Shown: positions 1 to 9,155, counted from the stretch's first letter. The stretch is 64,000 nt of DNA from [Flexibacter] sp. ATCC 35103 (GCF_001975985.1 NZ_MTQF01000006.1:438005-502004), one strand, 5' to 3'. Notes: a model not told the origin generated them from the sequence alone. Program-made: numbers and translations.

Positions 1-142
1 ATAAATTTCAAAATCTTTGTATATAAAAAAGGTGTCTTTCATAATCCTTAATTTTTACAAATATAACCTATATTTTTACATCAATTAATGATCGGGAACC
101 TATTTACTTTGCAGGAGAAATTAGAACTCAAAATACTACAAT

Positions 143-1072
143 ATGAACTCAGAGACAATAAAAATAGGAATTCTTGGACTTGGTGGAATCGGCGGATTTG
201 TTGGTGCTCCATTGGCTAAAAAATATAAAAATAGTGATACTAAAATTATATTCATTTGCAGAGGTGAAACCAAAAAAGCGATTCAAAGCGAAGGTTTATT
301 ATTTGAATCTAAAGGCACCGCAGAAACTATATTTCCGGATCTGGTATCAGATAACCCAACAGAAATTGGAATTCTGGATGTATTAATCCTTACCTGTAAA
401 TCCTATTCTATAAACAGTATTTTATCTACTTATAAAGATTGTATAAACGATCAAACAATCATAATCACTTTGCAAAATGTGGTAAATGCCAAAGAAATAA
501 TACGACAAACGTTACCAGAAGTGGGTCAGATTATGGAAGGCTGCATTTATGTAGCTTCGAATGTAAAGAAACCCGGATATATCCAACACATTGGCGGACC
601 TGGAAAAATTTTCGTTGGCGGAACAGAAAACAAAACCTTAATTGATTTATTAACTGCCGGAGGTTTAGACATAACTTATGTTGCCCATATCAACGAAATA
701 TTATGGAAGAAATACTTGTTTGTTGCGCCAGTTGCTGCCATAACTTCTGCTTATAAAGTTACTTTTGGTCAACTTCTCGAAGATCAAAACCTAATGCACA
801 TTCTTGAAAATATGATGCTAGAAATTCAATCACTTGCCAGCAAAAACAATATCATTTTGACAAATGAGGATATTGAAACAGCTAAAGACTTGTTGACTAA
901 ATTTCCGTTTGAATCTAAATCATCTTTACAATTGGATTTTGAAAATCATAATCAAACCGAAAAACAATTTTTGGTGGATTATGTGATTGAAAATGCTAAT
1001 CAATATGGAATTGAAACCCCATATTATAATGGTGTGAATGAAAAAATAAATACTCTTTATGGGGTTTCTTAA
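143..1072 (+). CDS. Ketopantoate reductase (ApbA/PanE) family protein
   Basis: This is a predicted cytoplasmic NAD(P)H-dependent reductase of the 2-dehydropantoate 2-reductase family, which makes pantoate for coenzyme A. Residues 6-28 form the first strand and helix of a Rossmann fold with a GLGGIG loop at 12-17. The helical C-terminal domain begins near residue 185, in the segment with NEILWKKYLF. The length of 309 residues is normal for the family. It stands alone, with no other pantothenate genes nearby, so it could be a paralogue acting on another 2-oxo acid. Confidence 0.85.
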   Translation: MNSETIKIGILGLGGIGGFVGAPLAKKYKNSDTKIIFICRGETKKAIQSEGLLFESKGTAETIFPDLVSDNPTEIGILDVLILTCKSYSINSILSTYKDCINDQTIIITLQNVVNAKEIIRQTLPEVGQIMEGCIYVASNVKKPGYIQHIGGPGKIFVGGTENKTLIDLLTAGGLDITYVAHINEILWKKYLFVAPVAAITSAYKVTFGQLLEDQNLMHILENMMLEIQSLASKNNIILTNEDIETAKDLLTKFPFESKSSLQLDFENHNQTEKQFLVDYVIENANQYGIETPYYNGVNEKINTLYGVS

Positions 1073-1094
1073 CATGAAAATAAGACTTTTATCT

Positions 1095-1102
1095 TAACTT
1101 TG
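1095..1102 (+). promoter_or_regulatory. -7 promoter box (TAnnTTTG) of the toxin-antitoxin pair
   Basis: TAACTTTG matches the Bacteroidota -7 consensus TAnnTTTG and lies 26 nt upstream of the antitoxin start codon. No clear -33 TTTG is visible. Confidence 0.5.
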
Positions 1103-1128
1103 TTCATCAACTTTAGTAAACTAACATC

Positions 1129-1356
1129 ATGCAAGCAATTAACATCACAGCATATACCGAAGATGCTTCTCAAATAGAAGCTGTAAAAGCTTTTATGAAA
1201 GCGCTAAAGATAAAGTTTGAAATAGCGAATGTAAAACCATATGAATTATCTACTGAACAACAGGAAATTTTAGATAGTCAAATTAATTCAGACAAAAGTT
1301 TATATACAGATGCTGAATCAATATATACCGATTTAAAAAAGAAATATGAATTATAA
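1129..1356 (+). CDS. Antitoxin of a RelE/ParE-type pair (DUF2683-like)
   Basis: This 75-residue protein begins with a short beta segment and a helix, then has a charged C-terminal half with the EQQEILDSQ region typical of small Bacteroidota antitoxins beside RelE/ParE toxins. It overlaps the downstream toxin gene by 11 nt, the usual translational coupling of such pairs. Its expected roles are to neutralise the toxin and repress the operon. The family call rests on style and context, not on a decisive motif. Confidence 0.75.
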   Translation: MQAINITAYTEDASQIEAVKAFMKALKIKFEIANVKPYELSTEQQEILDSQINSDKSLYTDAESIYTDLKKKYEL

Positions 1357-1645
1357 GATTATCGTTTCTCCAATTGCATTAAAAAACATTGAAGAAGCTG
1401 TTGAATATTATATCTTAAAAGCAACTAAAAAAGTAGCTTTGGACTTTCTTAATGACTATAAAAGTATTTTCAAAGCTTTACAAGTAAATCCATTCTATCA
1501 ATTTCACGATAATAATTATCGTTTTTTACCTTTTAAAAAATTTCCATATGTAGCTTTTTTTATTGTTGATGAATTATCGAAAACTGTTTTTCTAAATGCA
1601 ATTTTTCATACTTCTCAAAATCCTGAAAAGTATCCCACAAAATAA
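1346..1645 (+). CDS. RelE/ParE family toxin
   Basis: This 99-residue basic protein has the RelE/ParE layout: an N-terminal strand (YKIIVSPIA), two helices containing the EEAVEYY segment, then strands with YRFLPFKKFPY and a C-terminal FHTSQNPEKY. The family either cleaves mRNA on the ribosome or inhibits gyrase, and the sequence does not say which. The start codon lies inside the antitoxin gene. A dispersed repeat follows. Confidence 0.85.
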   Translation: MNYKIIVSPIALKNIEEAVEYYILKATKKVALDFLNDYKSIFKALQVNPFYQFHDNNYRFLPFKKFPYVAFFIVDELSKTVFLNAIFHTSQNPEKYPTK

Positions 1646-1978
1646 AAAAGATAAATTAGGTTCAAAACCAAAATCTCATAAAAAAGACAACTTCCCGACT
1701 AGCCACGATCGAAACGGCATCCTTTTATGGTGGTCCCGAAGCCTCGGGACAACATAAAAGATATAGTGCAGAGCGGGACAAATGGTCTTAAAAACACAAA
1801 AAATATCTGCTTCTAAAAAAGTTTAAAATTAAAAAAGTCCTTATAATTAAAGGTTTCAAACGATTTTTAATACTTGTCTATACAACAATAAGAAAATATT
1901 ATGACAAATTTATTTCATAATCAGAAAAACCGCCATACATTTGCCTAACGGTGTTAAACAATTTAATACTCATTAAAA
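1646..1978. repeat. Intergenic gap with a long nested hairpin repeat (about 1693-1778)
   Basis: No gene is seen here. Three nested inverted pairs stack around one centre: TCCCG/CGGGA (1693-1697, 1774-1778), CTTTTATG/CATAAAAG (1722-1729, 1753-1760) and GTCCCGA/TCGGGAC (1733-1739, 1744-1750). Related fragments with CCCGAAGC..TTCGGG occur near 26260-26275 and 58172-58189. From memory it resembles a recurrent intergenic element of Flavobacterium genomes. The TetR promoter occupies the right end. Confidence 0.6.
1936..1956 (+). promoter_or_regulatory. TetR-gene promoter box and overlapping operator
   Basis: TACATTTG (1936-1943) matches the -7 consensus TAnnTTTG. Two bases downstream is the palindrome TAACGGTGTTA (1946-1956), followed by an AATTTAATAC tail. 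The same palindrome and tail recur four times before the efflux operon, which suggests the regulator binds here and represses its own gene. Confidence 0.6.
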
Positions 1979-2572
1979 ATGGCAAGTAAAGATCGAATTT
2001 TAAGACAAAAAGAAGAGACAAGAACTAATATTCTTGAAGCTGCTTATGCTATCGTCAAAGAAGAGGGATGGCAAGGTCTGAGTATGAGAAAAATTGCTGA
2101 CAAGATTGAATATACTGCTCCAATTATTTATGAATACTTTTCGAATAAAGAAGCAATTTTAAATGAATTAACTGGAAAAGGCTTTATTAAGTTAGCAAAA
2201 GAACTACAGGAAGCCCGTGATAAATTTGAAAAACCGGAAGAACAATTAGAAGCCATGTGGATGGCGTATTGGGATTTTGCATTTACAGATACTGAAATGT
2301 ATCAGGTAATGTTTGGTGTACAAATGAATTGCTGCTCACAACAATGTTCAGCTCAGGAAAGACCTTATAAATTATTTACTTCAGTAATTGCTGAGATCAT
2401 GCAAAAAAGCAATCCTACTGATGAAGTAATCAAGCAAAAATATTTTACATTTTTCTCTGTTATTCATGGTTTGATCGCCATAAATATCATTAACAAAAGT
2501 GAAATAATGGAAACTATTAACAATCAAATCTTAAAAGATGCGATTGGAGGAATTATAAAATCAATACAATAA
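1979..2572 (+). CDS. TetR/AcrR family transcriptional regulator
   Basis: This 197-residue one-component repressor has an N-terminal TetR helix-turn-helix at about residues 12-57 (ILEAAYAIVKEEG, then MRKIADKIEYTAPIIYEYF). Its ligand-binding domain is helical and rich in Cys and Gln near the middle. It lies directly upstream of an RND efflux operon in the same orientation, so control of that pump is the natural inference. Shared palindromes before both transcription units support this. The inducer is unknown. Confidence 0.9.
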   Translation: MASKDRILRQKEETRTNILEAAYAIVKEEGWQGLSMRKIADKIEYTAPIIYEYFSNKEAILNELTGKGFIKLAKELQEARDKFEKPEEQLEAMWMAYWDFAFTDTEMYQVMFGVQMNCCSQQCSAQERPYKLFTSVIAEIMQKSNPTDEVIKQKYFTFFSVIHGLIAINIINKSEIMETINNQILKDAIGGIIKSIQ

Positions 2573-2591
2573 AAAAAATTTCATTTTAACT

Positions 2592-2796
2592 TAACAGTGG
2601 TAAATGATTTAATGAAGTAATTTAGCAACTATTTTTTTACTACTTTACTTAACACTGTTAGAAAATTTAATACAGTAATACAGAAGCTTTTTTTTCTACT
2701 TTACTTAACAGTGATAAATAATTTAATACCAATTATGAAATAGAATTGGAAGGCATCATTATATGGATTTCTGTACCAATTTACTTAACAACGTTA
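2592..2796 (+). promoter_or_regulatory. Array of four TAACnnnGTTA-type operators before the RND operon
   Basis: Four related sites occur at 2592-2602 (TAACAGTGGTA), 2650-2660 (TAACACTGTTA), 2706-2716 (TAACAGTGATA) and 2786-2796 (TAACAACGTTA). Each is preceded by a C or A then TT and followed by an A-rich stretch ending in ATTTAAT. Start-to-start spacings are 58, 56 and 80 bp, and T-rich spacers are partly conserved. A fifth copy precedes the TetR gene. The array fills the gap between the regulator and the adaptor gene. Confidence 0.65.
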
Positions 2797-2892
2797 GATA
2801 ATTTAATATAATTAAATATGAATTTTGAGAATGCCAGAATACCACAATTTCTAAACAACAAGAATGTCCAACAAATTAAAACCAATACTAAA

Positions 2893-4041
2893 ATGAAAAA
2901 TGTAATTATAACCAGTTTTATTCTGGCACTAGTGCTAAGCAGTTGTGCAGATAAGTCACAGGCTCCTGCAGCTCCGGCTCCACCCTTATTACCAGTTTTA
3001 GCGATCACAAGCGAAAACACGACTACAGATGCTGAATATCCAGCTTCTATACAAGGAACTGTAGATGTTGAGATTCGCCCGCAAGTAAGCGGAAACCTGG
3101 AGAGAGTTTTTGTAGACGAAGGTGCTTATGTAAGTAAAGGTCAGACTTTATTTAAAATAAACGAACGCCCTTTTCGTGAGCAATTAAACAATGCATTGGC
3201 AAATCTTCATGCTGCCGAAGCTGCTTTGATAAACGCTCAGTTAGAAATTGACAAATTAACGCCCCTAGTACAAAACAAGGTGGTTTCTGATTATCAGTTA
3301 AAAACAGCTAAAGCTTCACAAAAAATTGCTGCTGCAAATATCGAACAAGCAAAAGCAATGGTGGGATCTGCCAAAATTAATTTAGGATATACTAATGTTA
3401 CAGCTCCAGTGAGTGGTTACATAGGAAGATTACCTAAAAAACAAGGAAGTTTAGTTTCTGCAAGCGATATTGAGCCATTGACAAACTTATCTGATGTGCA
3501 TGAAGTGTTTGCTTATTTCTCTTTAGGCGAAACAGATTTCATCAACTTTAAAGCACAATATGCCGGAAACAGTTTAGGTGATAAACTAAAAAAATTACCT
3601 CCGGTTACTTTGATCTTAGCAGATAACAACGCTTATCCTCAGACCGGAAAAATTGATATGGTAGATGGTCAGTTTGATAAAACTACCGGTGCAATTACTT
3701 TAAGAGCGACTTTCCCCAATACTGGCGGGACTTTACGTTCAGGAAATACAGGAAAAATTCGTTTAGGCCTTCAACATGATGATGCACTTTTGGTTCCTCA
3801 ATCGGCTACTGTAGAAATGCAGGATAAAGTATTTGTTTTCACCGTAAATAAAGAAAATAAAGTAGCTAAAATGCCTATTACAGTTATTGGTAAAAGCGGT
3901 ACAAACTACTTAATCAAAGACGGTGTAAAATCTGGCGACCAAATTGTATTAAGCGGTATCGATAAACTTCAGGACGGACAAGTAATTCAACCTGAAAAAT
4001 CAACTCCTTCAAAAGTTGCCCAAATAATTAATAAAAAATAA
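2893..4041 (+). CDS. RND efflux periplasmic adaptor (HlyD/AcrA family) lipoprotein
   Basis: This is the membrane fusion protein that links the inner-membrane RND pump to the outer-membrane channel. I start it at the ATG giving MKNVIITSFILALVLSSC, a lipoprotein signal with Cys18. An earlier in-frame ATG at 2818 would add 25 residues and bury the signal. The mature protein has the biotinyl-lipoyl half-motifs (VSGNLERVFVDEGAYVSKGQ and APVSGYIGRLPKKQGSLV) around an Ala-rich coiled-coil hairpin, then beta-barrel and membrane-proximal domains. It is followed 11 nt later by the pump. Confidence 0.93.
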   Translation: MKNVIITSFILALVLSSCADKSQAPAAPAPPLLPVLAITSENTTTDAEYPASIQGTVDVEIRPQVSGNLERVFVDEGAYVSKGQTLFKINERPFREQLNNALANLHAAEAALINAQLEIDKLTPLVQNKVVSDYQLKTAKASQKIAAANIEQAKAMVGSAKINLGYTNVTAPVSGYIGRLPKKQGSLVSASDIEPLTNLSDVHEVFAYFSLGETDFINFKAQYAGNSLGDKLKKLPPVTLILADNNAYPQTGKIDMVDGQFDKTTGAITLRATFPNTGGTLRSGNTGKIRLGLQHDDALLVPQSATVEMQDKVFVFTVNKENKVAKMPITVIGKSGTNYLIKDGVKSGDQIVLSGIDKLQDGQVIQPEKSTPSKVAQIINKK

Positions 4042-4052
4042 TTTTTACGAAA

Positions 4053-7000
4053 ATGTTCAAAATATTTATACAAAGACCTGTACTCGCAACCGTTATTTCC
4101 ATTTTATTGGTAATATTAGGTATACTTGGTCTTACGAAGTTGCCCTTACAACAGTTTCCTGATATTGCGCCGCCATCGGTTTTGGTAACGGCAGTTTATC
4201 CGGGAGCGAACGCCGAAACGGTTTTACGTTCTGTTGCGCCATCATTAGAAGAATCTATAAATGGTGTTGAGAACATGACTTACATGAGTTCTACAGCCAG
4301 TAATGACGGATCTCTTGCTATTACAGTTTTCTTTAAATTAGGAACAAATGCAGATCAGGCTGCGGTAAACGTACAAAACAGAGTTGCTCAGGCAACAAGT
4401 CAATTGCCTGCTGAAGTTGTACAACAAGGTGTAACCACTGCAAAACAACAAAACAGTTTTATCATGGCAATTGGTATGTATACCGATGATGAGTCAAAAT
4501 ACGATCAGACTTTTGTTGCCAATTATGCTCAAATCAATATTATTCCGGAGATTAAACGTATTCCCGGAGTTGGTTCTGCCAGTATATTTGGAGGTGTAAA
4601 AGATTACTCCATGCGTGTTTGGTTAAATCCAACACAAATGTCAACTTACAAAGTGACTCCAAACGAAATCATGAGCGCAATTCAGGATAAAAGTTTGGAA
4701 GCTGCTCCGGGGAAATTTGGAGAAAGAAGTAAAGAAGTTTTTGAATATGTAATTAAATACAAAGGAAAATTAACCAAACCAGAAGAATATGAAAATATTG
4801 CTATACGTTCTAATACTGACGGTTCAGTACTTCGCCTCAAAGATGTAGCCAGAGTCGAACTTGGTGCTTACTCTTATAACAGTTTAACACGTTTAAATGG
4901 TAAAAAAGGAGTTGTAATTGGTATTATCCAGTTAGCAGGTTCTAACTCGAATGATATTCAGGTTGCGATCAACAAATTGATGGTAAAAGCCTCAAAAGAT
5001 TTCCCAACAGGAATAAAACATAACATTTTCTATAGTACAAAAGTTGCCTTAGATCAGTCTATTGAGCAAGTTCAGCATACTTTACTTGAAGCATTTATAT
5101 TAGTATTCATTGTAGTATTTATATTCCTTCAGGATTTTAGATCAACATTAATCCCGGCTATTGCTGTACCTGTAGCAATTTTAGGAACGTTCTTCTTCAT
5201 GCAGTTATTCGGATTTTCGATCAACCTTCTTACGCTTTTCGCATTAATTCTGGCGATTGGTATTGTGGTCGATGATGCCATTGTGGTCGTCGAAGCCGTG
5301 CATGCTAAAATGGAGCACAAACATTTGTCTCCAAAAGTAGCCACTCATGAAGCAATGCACGAAATAACGGGTGCTATTATCTCGATTACGCTGGTAATGG
5401 CTGCTGTATTCCTGCCGGTTGGTTTTATGGAAGGCTCAACAGGAGTTTTCTATCGTCAGTTTGCCTTTACGATGGCAATTGCAATTGTAATTTCGGCTGT
5501 AAACGCTTTAACTTTAAGTCCTGCACTTGCTGCATTATTCTTAAAAGACAATCACGGAGCACATGGTGATGCAACGTATCAGAAAAAAGGATTTAAAGAA
5601 AAATTCTTTAACGGATTCAACAAAAGTTTTGATTCCCTTACCAACCGTTATGTTGGAGGTTTAAAATTTTTAATCCGTAGAAAATGGTTAAGTTTAGGAG
5701 GTTTAGCTTTAATTACTGTAGCTACTATCGTAATGGTAAAAACTACTCCTGCAGGATTTATCCCTACAGAAGATCAAGGATTTATTGCCATTGCAGTAAA
5801 TACACCTTCTGGGACATCACTTGACGGAACTCAAAAAGTAATGACCGAAGCTGAAAACACATTAAGAGGTTTAGATGCTTCCCGATTTGTAACAGCGATT
5901 TCAGGTTTCAACTTATTGACGAATTCTACAAGTCCATCTTCAGCAGTTGTTTTCGTATTGCTTAAACCAAATGAAGATCGTGGAGATGTTAAAAATATTG
6001 ACGAAATCATGAATCAGGTTCGTGGTAAACTTGGAGCGATTTCAGGCGGAAGTTTCTTCGTATTTAGTTTTCCAACCGTTCCCGGGTTTAGTAACGTTGA
6101 GGCTTTAGATTTAGTACTTCAGGATAAAACCGGAGGAAAATTGGATAAGTTTAGCGGAATTTCTCAAAACTTCATCGGAGAATTGATGAAACGTCCTGAA
6201 ATTGCCGTAGCCTTTACCTCTTTCAAAGCCGATTATCCTCAATTGCAATTGGATATTAATGATGAAAAAGCAGATCAGTTAGGCGTAAAAGTAAAAGACA
6301 TTTTACAAACCATGCAAACCTATTTTGGTAGTGCGCAAGCTTCTGACTTTAACAGATTTGGTAAATATTACCGAGTTGTAGTTCAGGCAGATATCGCTGA
6401 CAGAGCTGATCCATCATCAATTGACCGAGTTTTCGTGAAAAATAAAACTGGCGAAATGGTGCCAATAAATACTTTAGTAAAACTAACCCGTATTTATGGC
6501 TCAGAAACGGCTTCGAGATACAATTTATTTAATTCGATTTCGATCAATGCAATCCCAAAACCAGGATTTAGTTCCGGAGATGCCATTAAAGCAATTCAGG
6601 AAGTGGCAGCACAACAATTACCTGCGGGTTATGGTTTTGAATTTTCAGGACAAACTCGTGAAGAGATATCTTCTGGAGGTCAGTCAGCAACGATTTTCTT
6701 ACTGTGTTTGATATTCATCTATTTCTTACTTGCTGCACAGTACGAGAGTTACATATTGCCATTGGCTGTAATCTTATCAATCCCTGCAGGTATATTTGGA
6801 GTATTTGTTGCCATTGGATTAACTGGAATCGAAAACAACATTTATGTACAAGTTGCACTGGTAATGCTTATAGGTCTGCTCGCTAAAAATGCCATATTGA
6901 TTGTGGAGTTTGCCGTACAAAAACGAAAATCAGGTCAGGCATTAGTAAAAGCGTCAATCGATGCTGCAAAACTACGTCTGCGACCAATTATCATGACATC

Positions 7001-7214
7001 ATTAGCATTTGTTGTGGGATTGATACCAATGATGAGCGCAAAAGGACCATCAGCACAAGGTAACCACTCTATTAGTATTGGTGCCGCCGGAGGTATGATA
7101 TCAGGAGTAATACTAGGATTATTTATTATCCCGGTTTTATTCATCATCTTCCAACATTTACAAGAAAAGGTTTCTGGAAAACCAGTAGCCGTAATTCATA
7201 ACGAAGAAAAATAA
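4053..7214 (+). CDS. RND multidrug efflux transporter permease, HAE-1 (AcrB-like)
   Basis: This is a proton-driven inner-membrane drug exporter of 1053 residues, the full AcrB length. It has an N-terminal amphipathic start (MFKIFIQRPVLATVIS), two large periplasmic loops and twelve predicted membrane helices. The proton-relay Asp pair of TM4 is present at residues 407-408, the same numbers as in AcrB. The TM10 Lys is present at about 945 in LLAKNAILIVEF. It is co-transcribed with adaptor and channel genes. The substrate range cannot be read from sequence. Confidence 0.96.
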   Translation: MFKIFIQRPVLATVISILLVILGILGLTKLPLQQFPDIAPPSVLVTAVYPGANAETVLRSVAPSLEESINGVENMTYMSSTASNDGSLAITVFFKLGTNADQAAVNVQNRVAQATSQLPAEVVQQGVTTAKQQNSFIMAIGMYTDDESKYDQTFVANYAQINIIPEIKRIPGVGSASIFGGVKDYSMRVWLNPTQMSTYKVTPNEIMSAIQDKSLEAAPGKFGERSKEVFEYVIKYKGKLTKPEEYENIAIRSNTDGSVLRLKDVARVELGAYSYNSLTRLNGKKGVVIGIIQLAGSNSNDIQVAINKLMVKASKDFPTGIKHNIFYSTKVALDQSIEQVQHTLLEAFILVFIVVFIFLQDFRSTLIPAIAVPVAILGTFFFMQLFGFSINLLTLFALILAIGIVVDDAIVVVEAVHAKMEHKHLSPKVATHEAMHEITGAIISITLVMAAVFLPVGFMEGSTGVFYRQFAFTMAIAIVISAVNALTLSPALAALFLKDNHGAHGDATYQKKGFKEKFFNGFNKSFDSLTNRYVGGLKFLIRRKWLSLGGLALITVATIVMVKTTPAGFIPTEDQGFIAIAVNTPSGTSLDGTQKVMTEAENTLRGLDASRFVTAISGFNLLTNSTSPSSAVVFVLLKPNEDRGDVKNIDEIMNQVRGKLGAISGGSFFVFSFPTVPGFSNVEALDLVLQDKTGGKLDKFSGISQNFIGELMKRPEIAVAFTSFKADYPQLQLDINDEKADQLGVKVKDILQTMQTYFGSAQASDFNRFGKYYRVVVQADIADRADPSSIDRVFVKNKTGEMVPINTLVKLTRIYGSETASRYNLFNSISINAIPKPGFSSGDAIKAIQEVAAQQLPAGYGFEFSGQTREEISSGGQSATIFLLCLIFIYFLLAAQYESYILPLAVILSIPAGIFGVFVAIGLTGIENNIYVQVALVMLIGLLAKNAILIVEFAVQKRKSGQALVKASIDAAKLRLRPIIMTSLAFVVGLIPMMSAKGPSAQGNHSISIGAAGGMISGVILGLFIIPVLFIIFQHLQEKVSGKPVAVIHNEEK

Positions 7215-7216
7215 AA

Positions 7217-7330
7217 ATGGAAAATTATATAACGACATTCCTCGTAGCCATCATCATTGGCATTGGATACATATCCTATAAAATCTCAAGAGATCTGGAA
7301 ACCAGAAAAGATACTTGTACAGAAATTTAA
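7217..7330 (+). CDS. Small single-span membrane protein between pump and channel genes
   Basis: This 37-residue reading frame starts 2 nt after the pump stop codon. It encodes a hydrophobic helix at about residues 5-22 and a short polar tail with Cys34. Its stop overlaps an ATG of the next frame (TAATG). Size, position and topology resemble the idea of small pump accessory proteins such as AcrZ, but there is no sequence basis for homology. The first codons resemble those of the downstream channel gene (both encode NYIT), so a partial duplication of that gene start is possible. Confidence 0.5.
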   Translation: MENYITTFLVAIIIGIGYISYKISRDLETRKDTCTEI

Positions 7331-7344
7331 TGACAATCTATAAA

Positions 7345-8763
7345 ATGAAAAATTATATAACCAAAATCGTGATGATCGCCATTTTGATCACGACTATAAT
7401 ATCCTGTAAAGTTTCGAAGGATATTGAAACTCCAAAAGATGCATTTCCTGAAAATTTCAGAAGTGCATCGGTTTCAAAAGATACCACGAGTATTGCTGAT
7501 GTGGAGTGGAAAAATTTCTTTACAGAAAAAGATATTATTGAGCTCATCGATAGCGCTGTAGCCAGAAATAATGACTTACAGATTGCTACTAAAAATATCG
7601 AAATTGCGCAATACAGGTTTACACAATCTAAATGGGGAAATGTTCCTCAGGCAAATTTATTTGTAAACGCAAGCACAAGCAACCCGTCTGATAATAGCTT
7701 TACCGGAAAAAATTTAGGTCAGGCTTTAGGCCAAAATCATATCGATGATTATTCTGCCGGAGCAACACTTTCTTGGGAAGCCGACATCTGGGGGAAAATC
7801 AGAAATCAGAAAAAAGGAGCTTATGCAGGTTACCTTCAGTCTGAAGAAGTAAAAAAAGCATTGCAAACTACTATTGTAGCCAATGTTTCTAAAGGATATT
7901 ACAACCTTTTAATGTTAGATGCGCAATTAGAAATCGCCAAACAAAACTTTAAATTAAATGATAGTACAACCAACATCATTAAATTAAAGTACGATGCAGG
8001 TCAGGTTACTACATTAGCGATTCAACAATCTGAAGCACAAAAATTAGTTTCGGCACAATTAATTCCGCAATTAGAACAAAACATTGCAATTCAGGAAAAT
8101 GCTTTAAGCGTACTAACAGGATCATTCCCGAATTCTAAAACAAGAACCACACGTTTAAGTGCTCTTGAAGTTAAAAATAATAATGCAATCGGAATTCCGT
8201 CTTCATTAGTAAGCCGCAGACCTGACGTAAAAAGTGCTGAATTAGCCCTTAAAGTAGCCAACGCAAATGTTGGAATCACAAAAGCAGATTTGTATCCGTC
8301 GCTTAAAATTACCGCACAAGGCGGAGTAAACTCGTTCGAAACAAGTAGTTGGTTCAACATTCCTGCTTCTCTATTTGGTACCGTTGCCGGAGGTTTAACA
8401 CAGCCTTTACTAAACAACAAAAAAGTACGAACTCAATATAACATTGCAGTTGCCGAAAGAGAAAAAGCAGTTATAAGCTTCAGACAATCAGTTCTTGTAG
8501 CCGTTAGCGAAGTATCTGACGCTTTAGTAAAAGTAGAAAAACTGCAACAGCAAGAATCTTTTCTTAAAGAAAGAGTAAAAACATTGCAGCAAGCCATTAA
8601 AAATGCCAATTTGTTATTCAAAAATGGTATGGCTGAATATCTTGAAGTTTTATCTGCACAAGCAAATTTATTGCAAAGTGAGCTGGAACTGGCTAACATA
8701 AAAAGAGAACAATTATCTGCCAATACCGATTTGTATCGTGCATTGGGCGGTGGTTGGAAATAA
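7345..8763 (+). CDS. RND efflux outer membrane channel lipoprotein (TolC/OprM, NodT family)
   Basis: This is the outer-membrane exit duct of the tripartite pump, 472 residues from the ATG at 7345. That start gives a clean lipoprotein signal with Cys21 (ITTIISC); an upstream in-frame ATG would only add ten polar residues. The two internally similar halves of outer-membrane efflux proteins are visible, including SWEADIWGKIRNQKKGA and the VSRRPDVKSAELALKVANANVGI segment. It is the last gene of the operon and is followed by a terminator hairpin. Confidence 0.94.
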   Translation: MKNYITKIVMIAILITTIISCKVSKDIETPKDAFPENFRSASVSKDTTSIADVEWKNFFTEKDIIELIDSAVARNNDLQIATKNIEIAQYRFTQSKWGNVPQANLFVNASTSNPSDNSFTGKNLGQALGQNHIDDYSAGATLSWEADIWGKIRNQKKGAYAGYLQSEEVKKALQTTIVANVSKGYYNLLMLDAQLEIAKQNFKLNDSTTNIIKLKYDAGQVTTLAIQQSEAQKLVSAQLIPQLEQNIAIQENALSVLTGSFPNSKTRTTRLSALEVKNNNAIGIPSSLVSRRPDVKSAELALKVANANVGITKADLYPSLKITAQGGVNSFETSSWFNIPASLFGTVAGGLTQPLLNNKKVRTQYNIAVAEREKAVISFRQSVLVAVSEVSDALVKVEKLQQQESFLKERVKTLQQAIKNANLLFKNGMAEYLEVLSAQANLLQSELELANIKREQLSANTDLYRALGGGWK

Positions 8764-8796
8764 TACCCGTACCCGTTAATTATTTTTTTTGAGATG

Positions 8797-8833
8797 AAAA
8801 CGCTGTGAGACTTTAGTTTCATGGCGTTTTTTT
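8797..8833 (+). terminator. Intrinsic terminator after the efflux operon
   Basis: AAAACGC (8797-8803) pairs with GCGTTTT (8824-8830), with an internal stem between, followed by a T run. It lies 33 nt after the channel gene stop codon. Confidence 0.6.
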
Positions 8834-8852
8834 ATGCAGTTGAGAATGGCAC

Positions 8853-9052
8853 GCAGATGACACGGATTTAAGCGGATTTTTTCTTTTTTTACTCTCCTTT
8901 TTTGTCATCCTGAGGAACGAATCATCACACACGGAACTCTACAAAGATTGGCGATTTAGTTTGCGGCATTTCTTGTGTGATCCTTCACAAGATTGAGAAT
9001 AAAAAATCCGCCAAAATCCGCGTTTTTGCGATAGCGAATCCGTGTCATCTGC
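8853..9052. repeat. Composite nested inverted repeat
   Basis: The outer arms GCAGATGACACGGATT (8853-8868) and AATCCGTGTCATCTGC (9037-9052) are perfect complements. Inside are a second layer of GCGGATTTT/AAAATCCGC type and a segment with GTCATCCTGAGGAACGAA facing a TGTGTGATCCTTC arm. The same components recur at 11169-11354. With the terminator, this explains the gap from 8764 to 9155. No gene is seen in it. Confidence 0.7.
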
Positions 9053-9155
9053 ATACATTTATTACGCAATCCCAATATTTCAGTTTATTTTTTTATTTTT
9101 GATCAAATTACTTTTACGAACGAAAAATACCATTTCCATAATTAAAATCAAACCC

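Noticed and set aside
2818..2892. N-terminal extension of the RND adaptor
   Set aside because: The 25 added residues precede a complete lipoprotein signal and are polar, so translation from 2893 fits better.
8433..8822. Minus-strand frame opposite the efflux channel gene
   Set aside because: It overlaps a well-supported outer-membrane channel gene and crosses its terminator. The product shows no coherent domain.
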